Shown piece after piece: positions 1-5,789 of a stretch of DNA of 6,003 bases (the first letter of the stretch is position 1; each line of letters opens with the position of its first letter). This DNA is from an uncultured Lachnospiraceae bacterium. GTDB taxonomy: Bacteria; Bacillota; Clostridia; Lachnospirales; Lachnospiraceae. Location of the stretch: positions 1-6,003 of the forward strand of contig CABUBX010000128.1 in assembly GCA_902489925.1 (NCBI GenBank), written 5' to 3'. Below the pieces are notes generated by a model that had not been told where the DNA came from, made no database searches, and saw only the letters and a list, made by a program, of their open reading frames with translations. The position numbers and the translations under genes are program-made.

Positions 1-2
1 CA

Positions 3-1350
3 AAACCATTGATTTTATTAGCTTTTTGCCGCTATCGCTATCACACCTCATTATTCAACCGCCCCGATTTTCAGAGGATGATTGCAGATGTTGAGGCAGG
101 CAAGATAAAAAGGATTATCGTAAAGGATATGTCCCGTCTTGGCCGTGACTACCTGCAGGTGGGAATGTACACCGAGATCATCTTCCCGGACCATGACATT
201 CACTTTATCGCCGAAAATGACGGGGTGGACAGTACCCAGGGGGATAACGAGTTCACACCTTTCCGCAATATCATCAACGAATGGTATGCAAAGGACACAA
301 GCAAAAAAATCAGAGCTGTAAAAAAGGCCAAAGGAATGGCCGGCGAGCATATCGGCTCTCATGCCCCTTATGGATACCGAAAAAATCCTGATAATCTCAA
401 AGAGTGGCTGGTGGATGATGAGGCAGCGGCAGTTGTCCGAGAAATCTTTTCCCTATGTGTTGGAGGATACGGTCCTACTCAGATCGCCAACATTCTGACA
501 GAAAGAAAAATCCTTTGCCCTACCATGTATGCGGTAAGCAAAGGACTGAAACAGCCTTCGGTGGTTCCTGAAATACCTTATCAATGGAACGCACCGGCAG
601 TATCAAAAATCCTGGAACGCATGGAGTATCTGGGGCATACCGTCAACTTCAAAACCCATGTTCTCTGGTTTGCTCTTTTGTGTGGACTGCGGTAGCAAAA
701 TGAGTTTTTACCGCAGGGTGGATGAACCTGCCGAGAAACACAACTATGTATGTTCCAATTATCGCGGGAATACAAAATCCTGTACCATGCACTATATTCG
801 TAATGTAGCTGTTGAACAGATTGTTCTTGACAACCTGCGGGAAGTGATCGGCTATGTGTCACAGTATGAGGATGAATTTATCCGCATGGTGATGGATACG
901 GATGTACGCCAGAGGAACAAGTAACTGACAAAACAGAAAAAGAGAATGTCGGAAATCCAAAGCAGCATGAAAGAGATGGATAACCTTTTCCAACGTATCT
1001 ATGAGGACAACATCAGCGGCAAACTGTCGGATGAACGGTTTATGAAACTGTCAAAGGGATATGACACAGAACAGGCCGACTTGCAGGAAGAAATGACAAG
1101 GCTACAGGAGCATATCCAGCAGGCAGAAAAACAGAGTGTCAATGTTGACCGTTTCCTCTCCATTGTGAAGAAGTACACCAACCTAACAGAGCTTACACCT
1201 GAAATACTGCATGAGTTTGTGGATAGGATAATTGTTCATGCCCCAGACAAAAGCAGCGGGCGGCGTTTACAGGAAATCGAGATTATCTACAATCACATCG
1301 GAACATTCGACCATTCAAAGGTCACTTTATGGAAAGGAAAAGCGGTATAG
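3..1350 (+). pseudogene. Decayed large serine recombinase (resolvase/Recombinase/Zn-ribbon/DUF4368 type)
   Basis: This is the remnant of a site-specific large serine recombinase of the kind that moves integrative elements in Clostridia. Seen in the sequence: the resolvase core (FNRPDFQRM, IIVKDMSRLGRDYLQVG, FTPFRNIINEWYAKDTSKK), the Recombinase domain (PYGYRK, GYGPTQIANIL, ILERMEYLGHTVNFKTH), then in another frame the zinc ribbon (FCVDCGSKM with YVCSNYRG and a later Cys), a coiled-coil segment, and a DUF4368-like C-terminus ending at 1350. There are three lesions. Bases 3-50 do not encode the N-terminal catalytic region, and the catalytic Ser of the Y-x-R-x-S motif is not visible. Around 656-662 the reading passes from frame 3 to frame 1, with what I judge from memory of homologues to be about 45-50 residues missing. 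A TAA at 922-924 replaces what is normally Glu in an RNKEL-like stretch. Bases 946-1350 are open again in the same frame. The 5' part may continue outside the window. Non-functional as read. Confidence 0.88.
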
Positions 1351-1370
1351 CACCAAAAATGCCATACCGC
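1342..1370 (+). terminator. Hairpin at the 3' end of the recombinase remnant
   Basis: GCGGTAT (1342-1348) pairs with ATACCGC (1364-1370). Two further pairs follow after one mismatch, leaving a 9-base loop. The stem overlaps the recombinase stop codon. No T-run follows (the next bases are AAATCC), so it may be a weak terminator, a processing structure or part of the element end. Confidence 0.4.
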
Positions 1371-1500
1371 AAATCCTTACTTAAAAAACCATCCTTACGA
1401 AAACCTCAGCATTTACGCGAGTTTCAGTACACGTAGAGGTCTTTTGAAAACAATTTTATTTTTACAATCATATATTTTGAACTCAAACAGGTGAGATGGT
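1371..1500. other. Intergenic gap, possible old mobile-element end
   Basis: This non-coding stretch lies between the dead recombinase and the glycosylase gene. It contains an imperfect inverted repeat, AAAACCTC (1400-1407) against GAGGTCTTTT (1436-1445), with inner TACG/CGTA complementarity. It then becomes A/T-rich before the ribosome binding site AGGTGAG (1489-1495). I see no convincing sigma-A promoter. Large serine recombinases of integrative elements often sit beside one end of their element, so the junction with host DNA may lie here, but the other end is not in the window. Confidence 0.3.
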
Positions 1501-2052
1501 ATGTATACATATGAGGAGTTAAAAACTTTTGTAAATCACTGCAGGCGGTGTCCACTGTCAGAGACGAGAAATAAAGCTGTTATGGGACAGGGGAATATGG
1601 CTTCAAAAATGTTATTTGTTGCGGAAGCGCCGGGAAGCAGTGAAGACCGTGCGGATATTCCATTTACAGGACCTTCGGGACATGTCTTTGATGAATTGCT
1701 GGCAGATATTGGAATGACAAGAAAGGATATTTATCTGACGAATATTGTAAAGTGCCATCCGCCGGGAAACAGAGACCCAAGACCGGAGGAACAAGAGGCG
1801 TGTATTAATTATTTAAAATACGAAACATATCTCATAGAGCCGAAAATTATTGTTTGTCTTGGCAGAATTGCAGCTCAAAGAATTATTGAGCCTAATTATC
1901 GAATTACGCGGGCACATGGTTCTTTCTTATATAGAAAGGGCACTTGGCTGACTGCAGTTTATCATCCGTCGGCAATATTGAGAGATGATTCTAAAATGGC
2001 AGAAACCCGCGCTGACTTTGAAAAGATATTGGAGAAATATCGGGAAACTTAA
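1501..2052 (+). CDS. Family 4 uracil-DNA glycosylase (Fe-S, UDGa type)
   Basis: The predicted role is removal of uracil, arising from cytosine deamination or misincorporation, from DNA in the cytoplasm, which starts base excision repair. The 183-residue protein shows the family 4 pattern in order: C14 and C17 (CRRCPL), the active-site EAPGSSED motif (residues 42-49), FTGPSGHVFDELL, TNIVKCHPPGNRDP with C85, C101, and HPSAILR (155-161). C14, C17, C85 and C101 have the spacing expected for the 4Fe-4S ligands. The length is near the usual for the family, so the gene looks intact. ATG at 1501 is preceded by AGGTGAG (1489-1495) with a 5-base gap. It lies alone between the recombinase remnant and the separately promoted thrS unit, and no terminator is visible between its stop and the thrS promoter 20 bases on. 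Some annotations call such proteins 'phage SPO1 DNA polymerase-related'. The all-Cys cluster and HPSA motif favour the glycosylase reading. Confidence 0.93.
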   Translation: MYTYEELKTFVNHCRRCPLSETRNKAVMGQGNMASKMLFVAEAPGSSEDRADIPFTGPSGHVFDELLADIGMTRKDIYLTNIVKCHPPGNRDPRPEEQEACINYLKYETYLIEPKIIVCLGRIAAQRIIEPNYRITRAHGSFLYRKGTWLTAVYHPSAILRDDSKMAETRADFEKILEKYRET

Positions 2053-2072
2053 ACAGTGCTTTCAAATTATAA

Positions 2073-2101
2073 TTGACAAACGATTGCGCAATGTTTATAA
2101 T
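2073..2101 (+). promoter_or_regulatory. Consensus sigma-A promoter of the thrS T-box unit
   Basis: TTGACA (2073-2078) and TATAAT (2096-2101) are separated by exactly 17 bases, so both hexamers and the spacing are perfect. Transcription should start near 2108, just before T-box Stem I. The spacer carries the palindrome TTGCGCAA (2084-2091). Confidence 0.92.
2084..2091. repeat. TTGCGCAA palindrome in the thrS promoter spacer
   Basis: A perfect 8-base palindrome lies between the -35 and -10 boxes. The longer ATTGCGCAA (2083-2091) is repeated identically at 2383-2391, between the T-box terminator and the thrS ribosome binding site. The position would suit an operator, but no regulator is identified and chance is possible. 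Confidence 0.45.
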
Positions 2102-2115
2102 TAATTCGTATTAAA

Positions 2116-2359
2116 GACGTTGAAGGAACGAGTAATCAGAGGGAGAGTATCCAGAGAGTTGTCTGTGTGGTGAGAGGAGAGCTGCTTGAAGCTGATGAAA
2201 ACCAATCCGGAGTCGTGTCAGGGAAAGTAAGATTTGGATGAATCCAAAGTGAATTTTGAAATGACACCGTGCCCCGCGTTAAGGGATGAATGAGTAAAAA
2301 ACAAGGTGGAACCGTGCAATGCACCCTTGGACACATATGCTGTGCCCGAGGGTTTTTTT
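2116..2359 (+). promoter_or_regulatory. T-box leader (threonine), controls thrS
   Basis: This RNA element reads the charging state of tRNA-Thr. Stem I features include the AGTA (2131-2134) and GAA parts of the specifier loop, the distal CCAGAGAG (2151-2158) and GGTGAGAG (2169-2176) elements, and a closing GACG/CGTGTC pairing at 2116-2119 and 2214-2219. The specifier is read as ACC (2201-2203), a Thr codon, following GAAA. A following hairpin is TTTGGA/TCCAAA (2233-2248). The conserved T-box core is AAGGTGGAACCG (2303-2314). The antiterminator is explicit: AAGG (2303-2306) pairs with CCTT (2325-2328), and GTGC (2314-2317) with GCAC (2321-2324), leaving the bulge TGGAACC. Bulge bases TGGA (2307-2310) would pair with a tRNA 3' end UCCA. 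The terminator at 2323-2359 uses the same CCTT, so the two folds exclude each other. The specifier frame is the least certain part, since AAC overlaps ACC by two bases, but the downstream thrS settles it. Confidence 0.95.
2323..2359 (+). terminator. T-box attenuator terminator
   Basis: The 5' arm 2323-2335 (ACCCTTGGACACA) pairs with 2341-2353 (TGTGCCCGAGGGT) across a TATGC loop, with one A-C mismatch and one T-G wobble. Seven T's follow at 2353-2359. It competes with the antiterminator for CCTT at 2325-2328. Confidence 0.93.
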
Positions 2360-2384
2360 GTAAAACCCTTTTGTGTACGGCAAT

Positions 2385-2402
2385 TGCGCAAAAAGATGCG
2401 CA
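2385..2402. repeat. Paired TGCGCA repeats before the thrS ribosome binding site
   Basis: TGCGCA occurs at 2385-2390 and 2397-2402 with AAAAGA between them. Each copy is itself a palindrome, so the pair can form a 6-bp RNA hairpin or a pair of operator half-sites. The stem ends 20 bases before AAGGAGG (2422-2428), so it leaves the ribosome binding site free. Confidence 0.45.
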
Positions 2403-2435
2403 GATTTAATGATAATATGTTAAGGAGGAACAAAG

Positions 2436-4190
2436 ATGAAGATTATTTTACCAAACGGAAGTGTTGAAGAAACAGAAGATTCTTTGAGAGCCATTCGCCA
2501 CAGTGCCTCACATGTGTTGGCGCAGGCTGTAAAGCGTCTTTATCCTGACACAAAGCTGGCAATCGGACCGGCAATTGATGATGGATTTTACTATGACTTT
2601 GACAGAGAAGGCGGCTTTTCTGCAGAGGATTTAGAAAAGCTTGAAGCGGAAATGGCAAAGATTGTCAAAGAAAATCTTCCGATTAAGCCATTTGTGCTTC
2701 CGAGAGAAGAAGCATTAAATCTGATGAAGGAAAAGGAAGAACCATATAAGGTTGAGTTGATTGAGGATTTACCTGAGGAGGAGACAATCAGCTTCTATCA
2801 GCAGGGTGAGTTTGTTGATTTATGTGCCGGCCCTCATATCCTTTATACAAAGGGAATTAAGGCATTTAAACTCACAAGCATTGCAGGCGCTTACTGGCGC
2901 GGCAGCGAGAAGAATAAGATGCTTACAAGAATCTACGGAACAGCTTTTGCCAATAAGACAGACTTGGAAAGTTATCTGACAATGCTTGAGGAAGCTAAAA
3001 AACGCGACCACAGAAAACTCGGCAAAGAGCTTGGTCTGTTTATGTTTACAGATGAAGGTCCAGGTTTTCCGTTTTTCCTTCCAAAGGGTATGACGCTTAA
3101 AAACACATTGATTGACTACTGGCGTCAGATTCATCAGAGAGAAAATTATTTAGAGGTTTCTACACCGGTGATTTTAAGCAGAAAGCTTTGGGAAACATCG
3201 GGACATTGGGACCATTATAAAGAAAATATGTATACAACAGTCATTGACGAGGAAGATTTCGCAGTGAAACCGATGAACTGCCCAGGTGGCATGCTTGTAT
3301 ACAAAAATCAGATGCATTCTTACCGTGATTTGCCGCTTCGCGTCGGTGAGCTTGGTCTTGTGCATCGCCATGAAAAGAGCGGACAGCTTCATGGACTTAT
3401 GCGTGTGCGCTGCTTTACACAAGACGATGCGCATATCTTTATGAGAGATGACCAGATTGAAGAAGAAATCAAAGGCGTGACAAGATTAATTGATGAGGTT
3501 TACAAACAATTTGGATTTGATTATTTTGTAGAGCTTTCTACACGTCCTGAAAATTCCATGGGTTCAGATGAGGATTGGGAGATGGCAACAAACGGTCTTC
3601 GCCGTGCACTTGAAGATATGGGCATGGATTACATTGTCAATGAGGGCGACGGTGCCTTCTACGGACCGAAGATTGACTTCCATTTAAGAGATTCTCTCGG
3701 AAGAACATGGCAGTGCGGTACAATCCAGCTTGATTTCCAGCTGCCTCAGAGATTTGAGCTTGAATACACAGACAAAGACGGCTCAAAGAAGCGTCCGATT
3801 ATGCTTCACCGCGTATGCTTTGGCTCTATTGAGCGTTTTATCGGTATTTTAATTGAGCACTTTGCAGGAAAATTCCCATTATGGTTATCTCCTGTACAGG
3901 TTAAGGTGATTCCTGTATCTGAGAAATCCATGGATTATGCAACAGGTGTTTATGAAAAACTCAGAGCTGCAGGTATCCGCACAGAACTTGATAATAAGGA
4001 TGAGAAGGTGGGTTATAAGATTCGTCAGGCTCAGCTTGAAAAAGTGCCGTATATGCTCGTTCTTGGAGAAAAAGAGGCTGCTGCAGGAACAATTACTGTG
4101 AGAAGCCGTGATAACGGTGACTTAGGTACAGCAAATCTTGATTCCTTTGTAGAAGAAATCTTAAAGATGATTGCTTCTAAAGAAAAATAA
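2436..4190 (+). CDS. thrS: Threonyl-tRNA synthetase lacking most of the TGS domain
   Basis: The enzyme charges tRNA-Thr with threonine in the cytoplasm (class II aminoacyl-tRNA synthetase). The start is firm: AAGGAGG (2422-2428) lies 7 bases before ATG 2436, and an in-frame TAA at 2421-2423 blocks any longer form. The 584 residues show the editing domain with HSASH (H22, H26) and CAGPH (C130, H134), the class II core with motif 1 near 239-260, MNCPGG (C282), motif 2 RHEKSGQLHGLMRVRCFTQDDAHIF split around H312 and H333, motif 3 HRVCFGSIERF (H458), and an anticodon-binding domain from about 484. C282, H333 and H458 correspond to the usual zinc ligands. Family members are usually about 640 residues. 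Here a first TGS-like strand (MKIILPNGSVEE) runs straight into the editing domain, so about 50 residues of the N1/TGS domain are absent. All catalytic and editing motifs are present. Control is by the T-box leader and a downstream terminator. Confidence 0.97.
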   Translation: MKIILPNGSVEETEDSLRAIRHSASHVLAQAVKRLYPDTKLAIGPAIDDGFYYDFDREGGFSAEDLEKLEAEMAKIVKENLPIKPFVLPREEALNLMKEKEEPYKVELIEDLPEEETISFYQQGEFVDLCAGPHILYTKGIKAFKLTSIAGAYWRGSEKNKMLTRIYGTAFANKTDLESYLTMLEEAKKRDHRKLGKELGLFMFTDEGPGFPFFLPKGMTLKNTLIDYWRQIHQRENYLEVSTPVILSRKLWETSGHWDHYKENMYTTVIDEEDFAVKPMNCPGGMLVYKNQMHSYRDLPLRVGELGLVHRHEKSGQLHGLMRVRCFTQDDAHIFMRDDQIEEEIKGVTRLIDEVYKQFGFDYFVELSTRPENSMGSDEDWEMATNGLRRALEDMGMDYIVNEGDGAFYGPKIDFHLRDSLGRTWQCGTIQLDFQLPQRFELEYTDKDGSKKRPIMLHRVCFGSIERFIGILIEHFAGKFPLWLSPVQVKVIPVSEKSMDYATGVYEKLRAAGIRTELDNKDEKVGYKIRQAQLEKVPYMLVLGEKEAAAGTITVRSRDNGDLGTANLDSFVEEILKMIASKEK

Positions 4191-4202
4191 GTCGGTGTTG
4201 GA

Positions 4203-4228
4203 ACACTTGAGAATATTTTGCATAAAAT
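4203..4228 (+). promoter_or_regulatory. Candidate promoter for the amidase gene, overlapping the thrS terminator
   Basis: CATAAAAT (4221-4228) resembles the -10 element of sporulation mother-cell sigma factors (sigma-E CATACAAT-like; sigma-K CATANNNTA with one mismatch), with ACA at 4203-4205 as a possible sigma-K -35. A weaker sigma-A reading is TTGGAA (4198-4203) and TAAAAT (4223-4228) with a 19-base gap. Either would start transcription inside the terminator hairpin. This is inference from short motifs only. Confidence 0.25.
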
Positions 4229-4272
4229 GATGTTGAGAGCGAAAGCTCTTGACATCATTTTATTTTTGTTTT
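4224..4272 (+). terminator. Strong intrinsic terminator of thrS
   Basis: A 17-bp stem pairs 4224-4240 with 4245-4261 around a GAAA tetraloop, including two G-T pairs. It can be extended by two A-T pairs. T-rich sequence follows at 4263-4272 (TTTTTGTTTT). It lies 33 bases after the thrS stop and ends next to the amidase ribosome binding site. Confidence 0.9.
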
Positions 4273-4284
4273 GGGGTGAGAAGC

Positions 4285-4860
4285 GTGGCAATTAAAATAT
4301 TTATTGACCAAGGACATAATCCGACGGGACCAAATACGGGGGCAGAAGGTTTTGGTGTTTTGGAACAGGATATCACCTATCAGGTGGGGGTATACCTTGC
4401 GGATATTTTGAGGGGAGACGGACGGTTTGAGGTGCGGCTTTCAAGAAACCGTCCGGATGAAATACTGGGCACAAGTAATGCCACAAGCCTTCGGGCAAGA
4501 GTTGAGGCGGCAAATCGCTGGCCGGCAGATTATTTTATAAGTATTCATGCAAATTCCAATGTCAATGAAAAGATTCATGGCACCGAATGTTACGTATATA
4601 AAGCCTATACAAAGGCTTATAATCTTGCGGAGAATATTTTGGCAGGCATTACAAGCCGCGTTGGGACAAAGGATAATGGAGTCAGAATCAATCCGTCACT
4701 TTATGTGCTTCGCAGAACATCAATGCCGGCGGTACTTGTTGAACTGGCATATTTAAGCAATTATGACGATATGGAGTTGCTTGTGGATGAACAGTATGCG
4801 TTTGCGGAAGGCATTTATAACGGTCTTATTTCTTATCTGAATCTTGAAGGTAATTATTGA
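4285..4860 (+). CDS. N-acetylmuramoyl-L-alanine amidase (Amidase_3), cytosolic form
   Basis: The predicted activity is zinc-dependent cleavage of the bond between N-acetylmuramic acid and L-alanine in peptidoglycan. I choose the GTG at 4285 (191 aa) because GGGGTGAG (4273-4280) precedes it by 4 bases and the protein then begins at the first core strand (AIKIFIDQGHNP). The in-frame ATG at 4249 lies inside the thrS terminator hairpin. Zinc ligands by family pattern are H11 (DQGHNP), E27 (GVLEQDI) and H88 (SIHANS). The catalytic Glu is E153 (VLVELAYLSN). The protein is a bare catalytic domain: no signal peptide, membrane segment, SH3, LysM or SPOR repeat. It would therefore need a lysis route, as for mother-cell amidases such as CwlC of Bacillus or phage endolysins. 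No phage genes flank it, so a sporulation or lysis role is the more natural guess, but unproven. Confidence 0.9.
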   Translation: MAIKIFIDQGHNPTGPNTGAEGFGVLEQDITYQVGVYLADILRGDGRFEVRLSRNRPDEILGTSNATSLRARVEAANRWPADYFISIHANSNVNEKIHGTECYVYKAYTKAYNLAENILAGITSRVGTKDNGVRINPSLYVLRRTSMPAVLVELAYLSNYDDMELLVDEQYAFAEGIYNGLISYLNLEGNY

Positions 4861-4884
4861 CTATCTGTATAAAGTGCTTATAAT
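4857..4884 (+). promoter_or_regulatory. Sigma-A promoter of the ThuA-family gene
   Basis: TTGACT (4857-4862) and a perfect TATAAT (4879-4884) are 16 bases apart. The -35 box overlaps the amidase stop codon (4858-4860). A start near 4891 gives a leader of roughly 50 bases that contains the hairpin at 4907-4928. Confidence 0.75.
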
Positions 4885-4906
4885 AAAAATGTAATGAAAA
4901 ATTTAT

Positions 4907-4928
4907 TGTGCTGTATTCATACAGCACA
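4907..4928 (+). repeat. Inverted repeat in the ThuA-gene leader, touching the ribosome binding site
   Basis: TGTGCTGTA (4907-4915) pairs perfectly with TACAGCACA (4920-4928) around TTCA. Its last base is the first base of AGGAGGAG (4928-4935). No T-run follows, so it is not a terminator. It could stabilise the 5' end of the mRNA, tune translation, or be an operator placed just after the transcription start. Confidence 0.6.
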
Positions 4929-4943
4929 GGAGGAGAATTTAAT

Positions 4944-5702
4944 ATGCTAAAGGTAACTGTGTGGAATGAATTTGTACAGGAAAATGAGACTGACCGAATG
5001 GAATCGGTGGCAGCTATAAGAGCCGTGCATCCGAATGGTATTCATGAGACATTAAAAGCGATTTTTGAGGAAGATGAAGAAATCTGCGTGCGCACGGCAA
5101 CGCTGGATATGCCTGAATGTGGTCTTACGACAGAAGTGCTTGATGATACGGATGTCCTTGTATGGTGGGCACATGTGGCTCATGAGCGTGTTCCGGAGGA
5201 GATTTCCGACCGCGTGCGGGATTATGTGCTTCGCGGTATGGGATTTGTAGCGCTTCATTCGGCGCATCCGAGCCGTCCGCTGCAAAAGCTTCTTGGAACT
5301 TCAGGCTCATTGAAGTGGCGTGAGGGTGATTTCTGCCGTGTTTGGAATACATGTCCGACACATCCGATTACAGCAGGTATTCCTGCAAGCTTTGAGCTTG
5401 ATGAGGAGGAGATGTACGGTGAATTTTTCGATATCCCAAAACCGGATGATGTTGTGTTCACAAGCTGGTTCAGAGGCGGAGAGGTTTTTCGTTCAGGCTG
5501 CACATGGACGAGAGGATACGGAAGGATTTTTTATTTTCAGCCGGGGCATGAGACAAATAAATCCTATTTCAATCCGTATGTGAGAAAAATTTTGGTGAAT
5601 GCGGTAAAATGGGCAAGACCAACGGTGCGTATTGAGAAGCTTTATTGTCCGCATGCCGAAGTATCACCGGAGGAAGCGTGTCGTAAAAAGTGCGAAAAGT
5701 AG
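4944..5702 (+). CDS. ThuA domain-containing protein
   Basis: This belongs to the ThuA family, named after the trehalose-utilisation gene of Sinorhizobium and built on a fold like class I glutamine amidotransferases. The biochemical role here is unknown; family members are linked to sugar breakdown. ATG 4944 is chosen because AGGAGGAG (4928-4935) lies 8 bases upstream; the in-frame ATG at 4908 falls inside the leader hairpin and lacks a site. The 252-residue protein begins with the family hallmark VTVWNEF (4-10), then TDVLVWWAHVAH (69-80), the GMGFVALHSAH strand and turn (98-108), LLGTSGSLKWREG (116-128), EEEMYGEFFDIP (154-165), SGCTWTRGYGRIFYFQPGHET (split at 184-203) and VKWA (221-224). After the domain a tail contains C235, H237, C246 and C250. 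No signal peptide or membrane segment is visible, so it should be cytosolic. It has its own promoter. No sugar transporter or dehydrogenase partner is present in the window. Confidence 0.9.
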   Translation: MLKVTVWNEFVQENETDRMESVAAIRAVHPNGIHETLKAIFEEDEEICVRTATLDMPECGLTTEVLDDTDVLVWWAHVAHERVPEEISDRVRDYVLRGMGFVALHSAHPSRPLQKLLGTSGSLKWREGDFCRVWNTCPTHPITAGIPASFELDEEEMYGEFFDIPKPDDVVFTSWFRGGEVFRSGCTWTRGYGRIFYFQPGHETNKSYFNPYVRKILVNAVKWARPTVRIEKLYCPHAEVSPEEACRKKCEK

Positions 5703-5730
5703 GCAATAATTGATATTATATCTACTTTTC
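5694..5730 (+). terminator. Possible weak terminator after the ThuA-family gene
   Basis: GAAAAGTAG (5694-5702) pairs perfectly with CTACTTTTC (5722-5730), and ATAAT/ATTAT can pair inside the 19-base loop. The 5' arm overlaps the last codons and the stop codon. The stem is A/T-rich and A's, not T's, follow, so termination would be weak. Confidence 0.35.
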
Positions 5731-5789
5731 AAAAAAAATAAAAAAATTTTTAAAAAAGTGTTGACGAACGGCGAGTGTTATGATATTAT
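5731..5789 (+). promoter_or_regulatory. tRNA-Leu promoter with upstream A/T tract (UP-like)
   Basis: TTGACG (5761-5766) is followed after 17 bases by TATTAT (5784-5789). An overlapping perfect TATAAT (5787-5792) would need a 20-base gap. Bases 5731-5757 are entirely A/T with phased A-runs, directly upstream of the -35 box, as in UP elements of stable-RNA promoters. The expected start near 5796 leaves a leader of only about 6 bases before the tRNA. Confidence 0.8.

Noticed and set aside
658..924. Separate small zinc-ribbon protein
   Set aside because: Its sequence is the middle of the recombinase family between the frameshift and the nonsense codon, and its ATG lacks a ribosome binding site. 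It is part of the pseudogene.
946..1350. Independent 134-residue coiled-coil protein
   Set aside because: It continues the same frame after the TAA at 922-924 and matches the recombinase C-terminal region. No ribosome binding site precedes it.
1444..1476. Possible sigma-A promoter for the glycosylase gene (TTGAAA 1444-1449, TATATT 1471-1476)
   Set aside because: The 21-base gap is too long, and TACAAT (1463-1468) leaves only 13 bases. The region is A/T-rich, so chance matches are expected.
2136..2433. Minus-strand open frames across the T-box leader
   Set aside because: The region is fully explained as a structured RNA leader, and the frames look random.
2820..3134. Minus-strand open frame of about 104 codons opposite thrS, and similar antisense frames over the other genes
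   Set aside because: They lie opposite well-recognised coding sequence, show no family motifs and lack ribosome binding sites.
4249..4284. In-frame ATG giving a 203-residue amidase
   Set aside because: It lies inside the thrS terminator hairpin, has no ribosome binding site, and adds residues not expected in the family. GTG 4285 has GGGGTGAG just upstream.
4908..4943. In-frame upstream codon giving a 264-residue ThuA-family protein
   Set aside because: It falls in the leader hairpin without a ribosome binding site, whereas ATG 4944 has a perfect AGGAGGAG and begins at the family's usual N-terminus.
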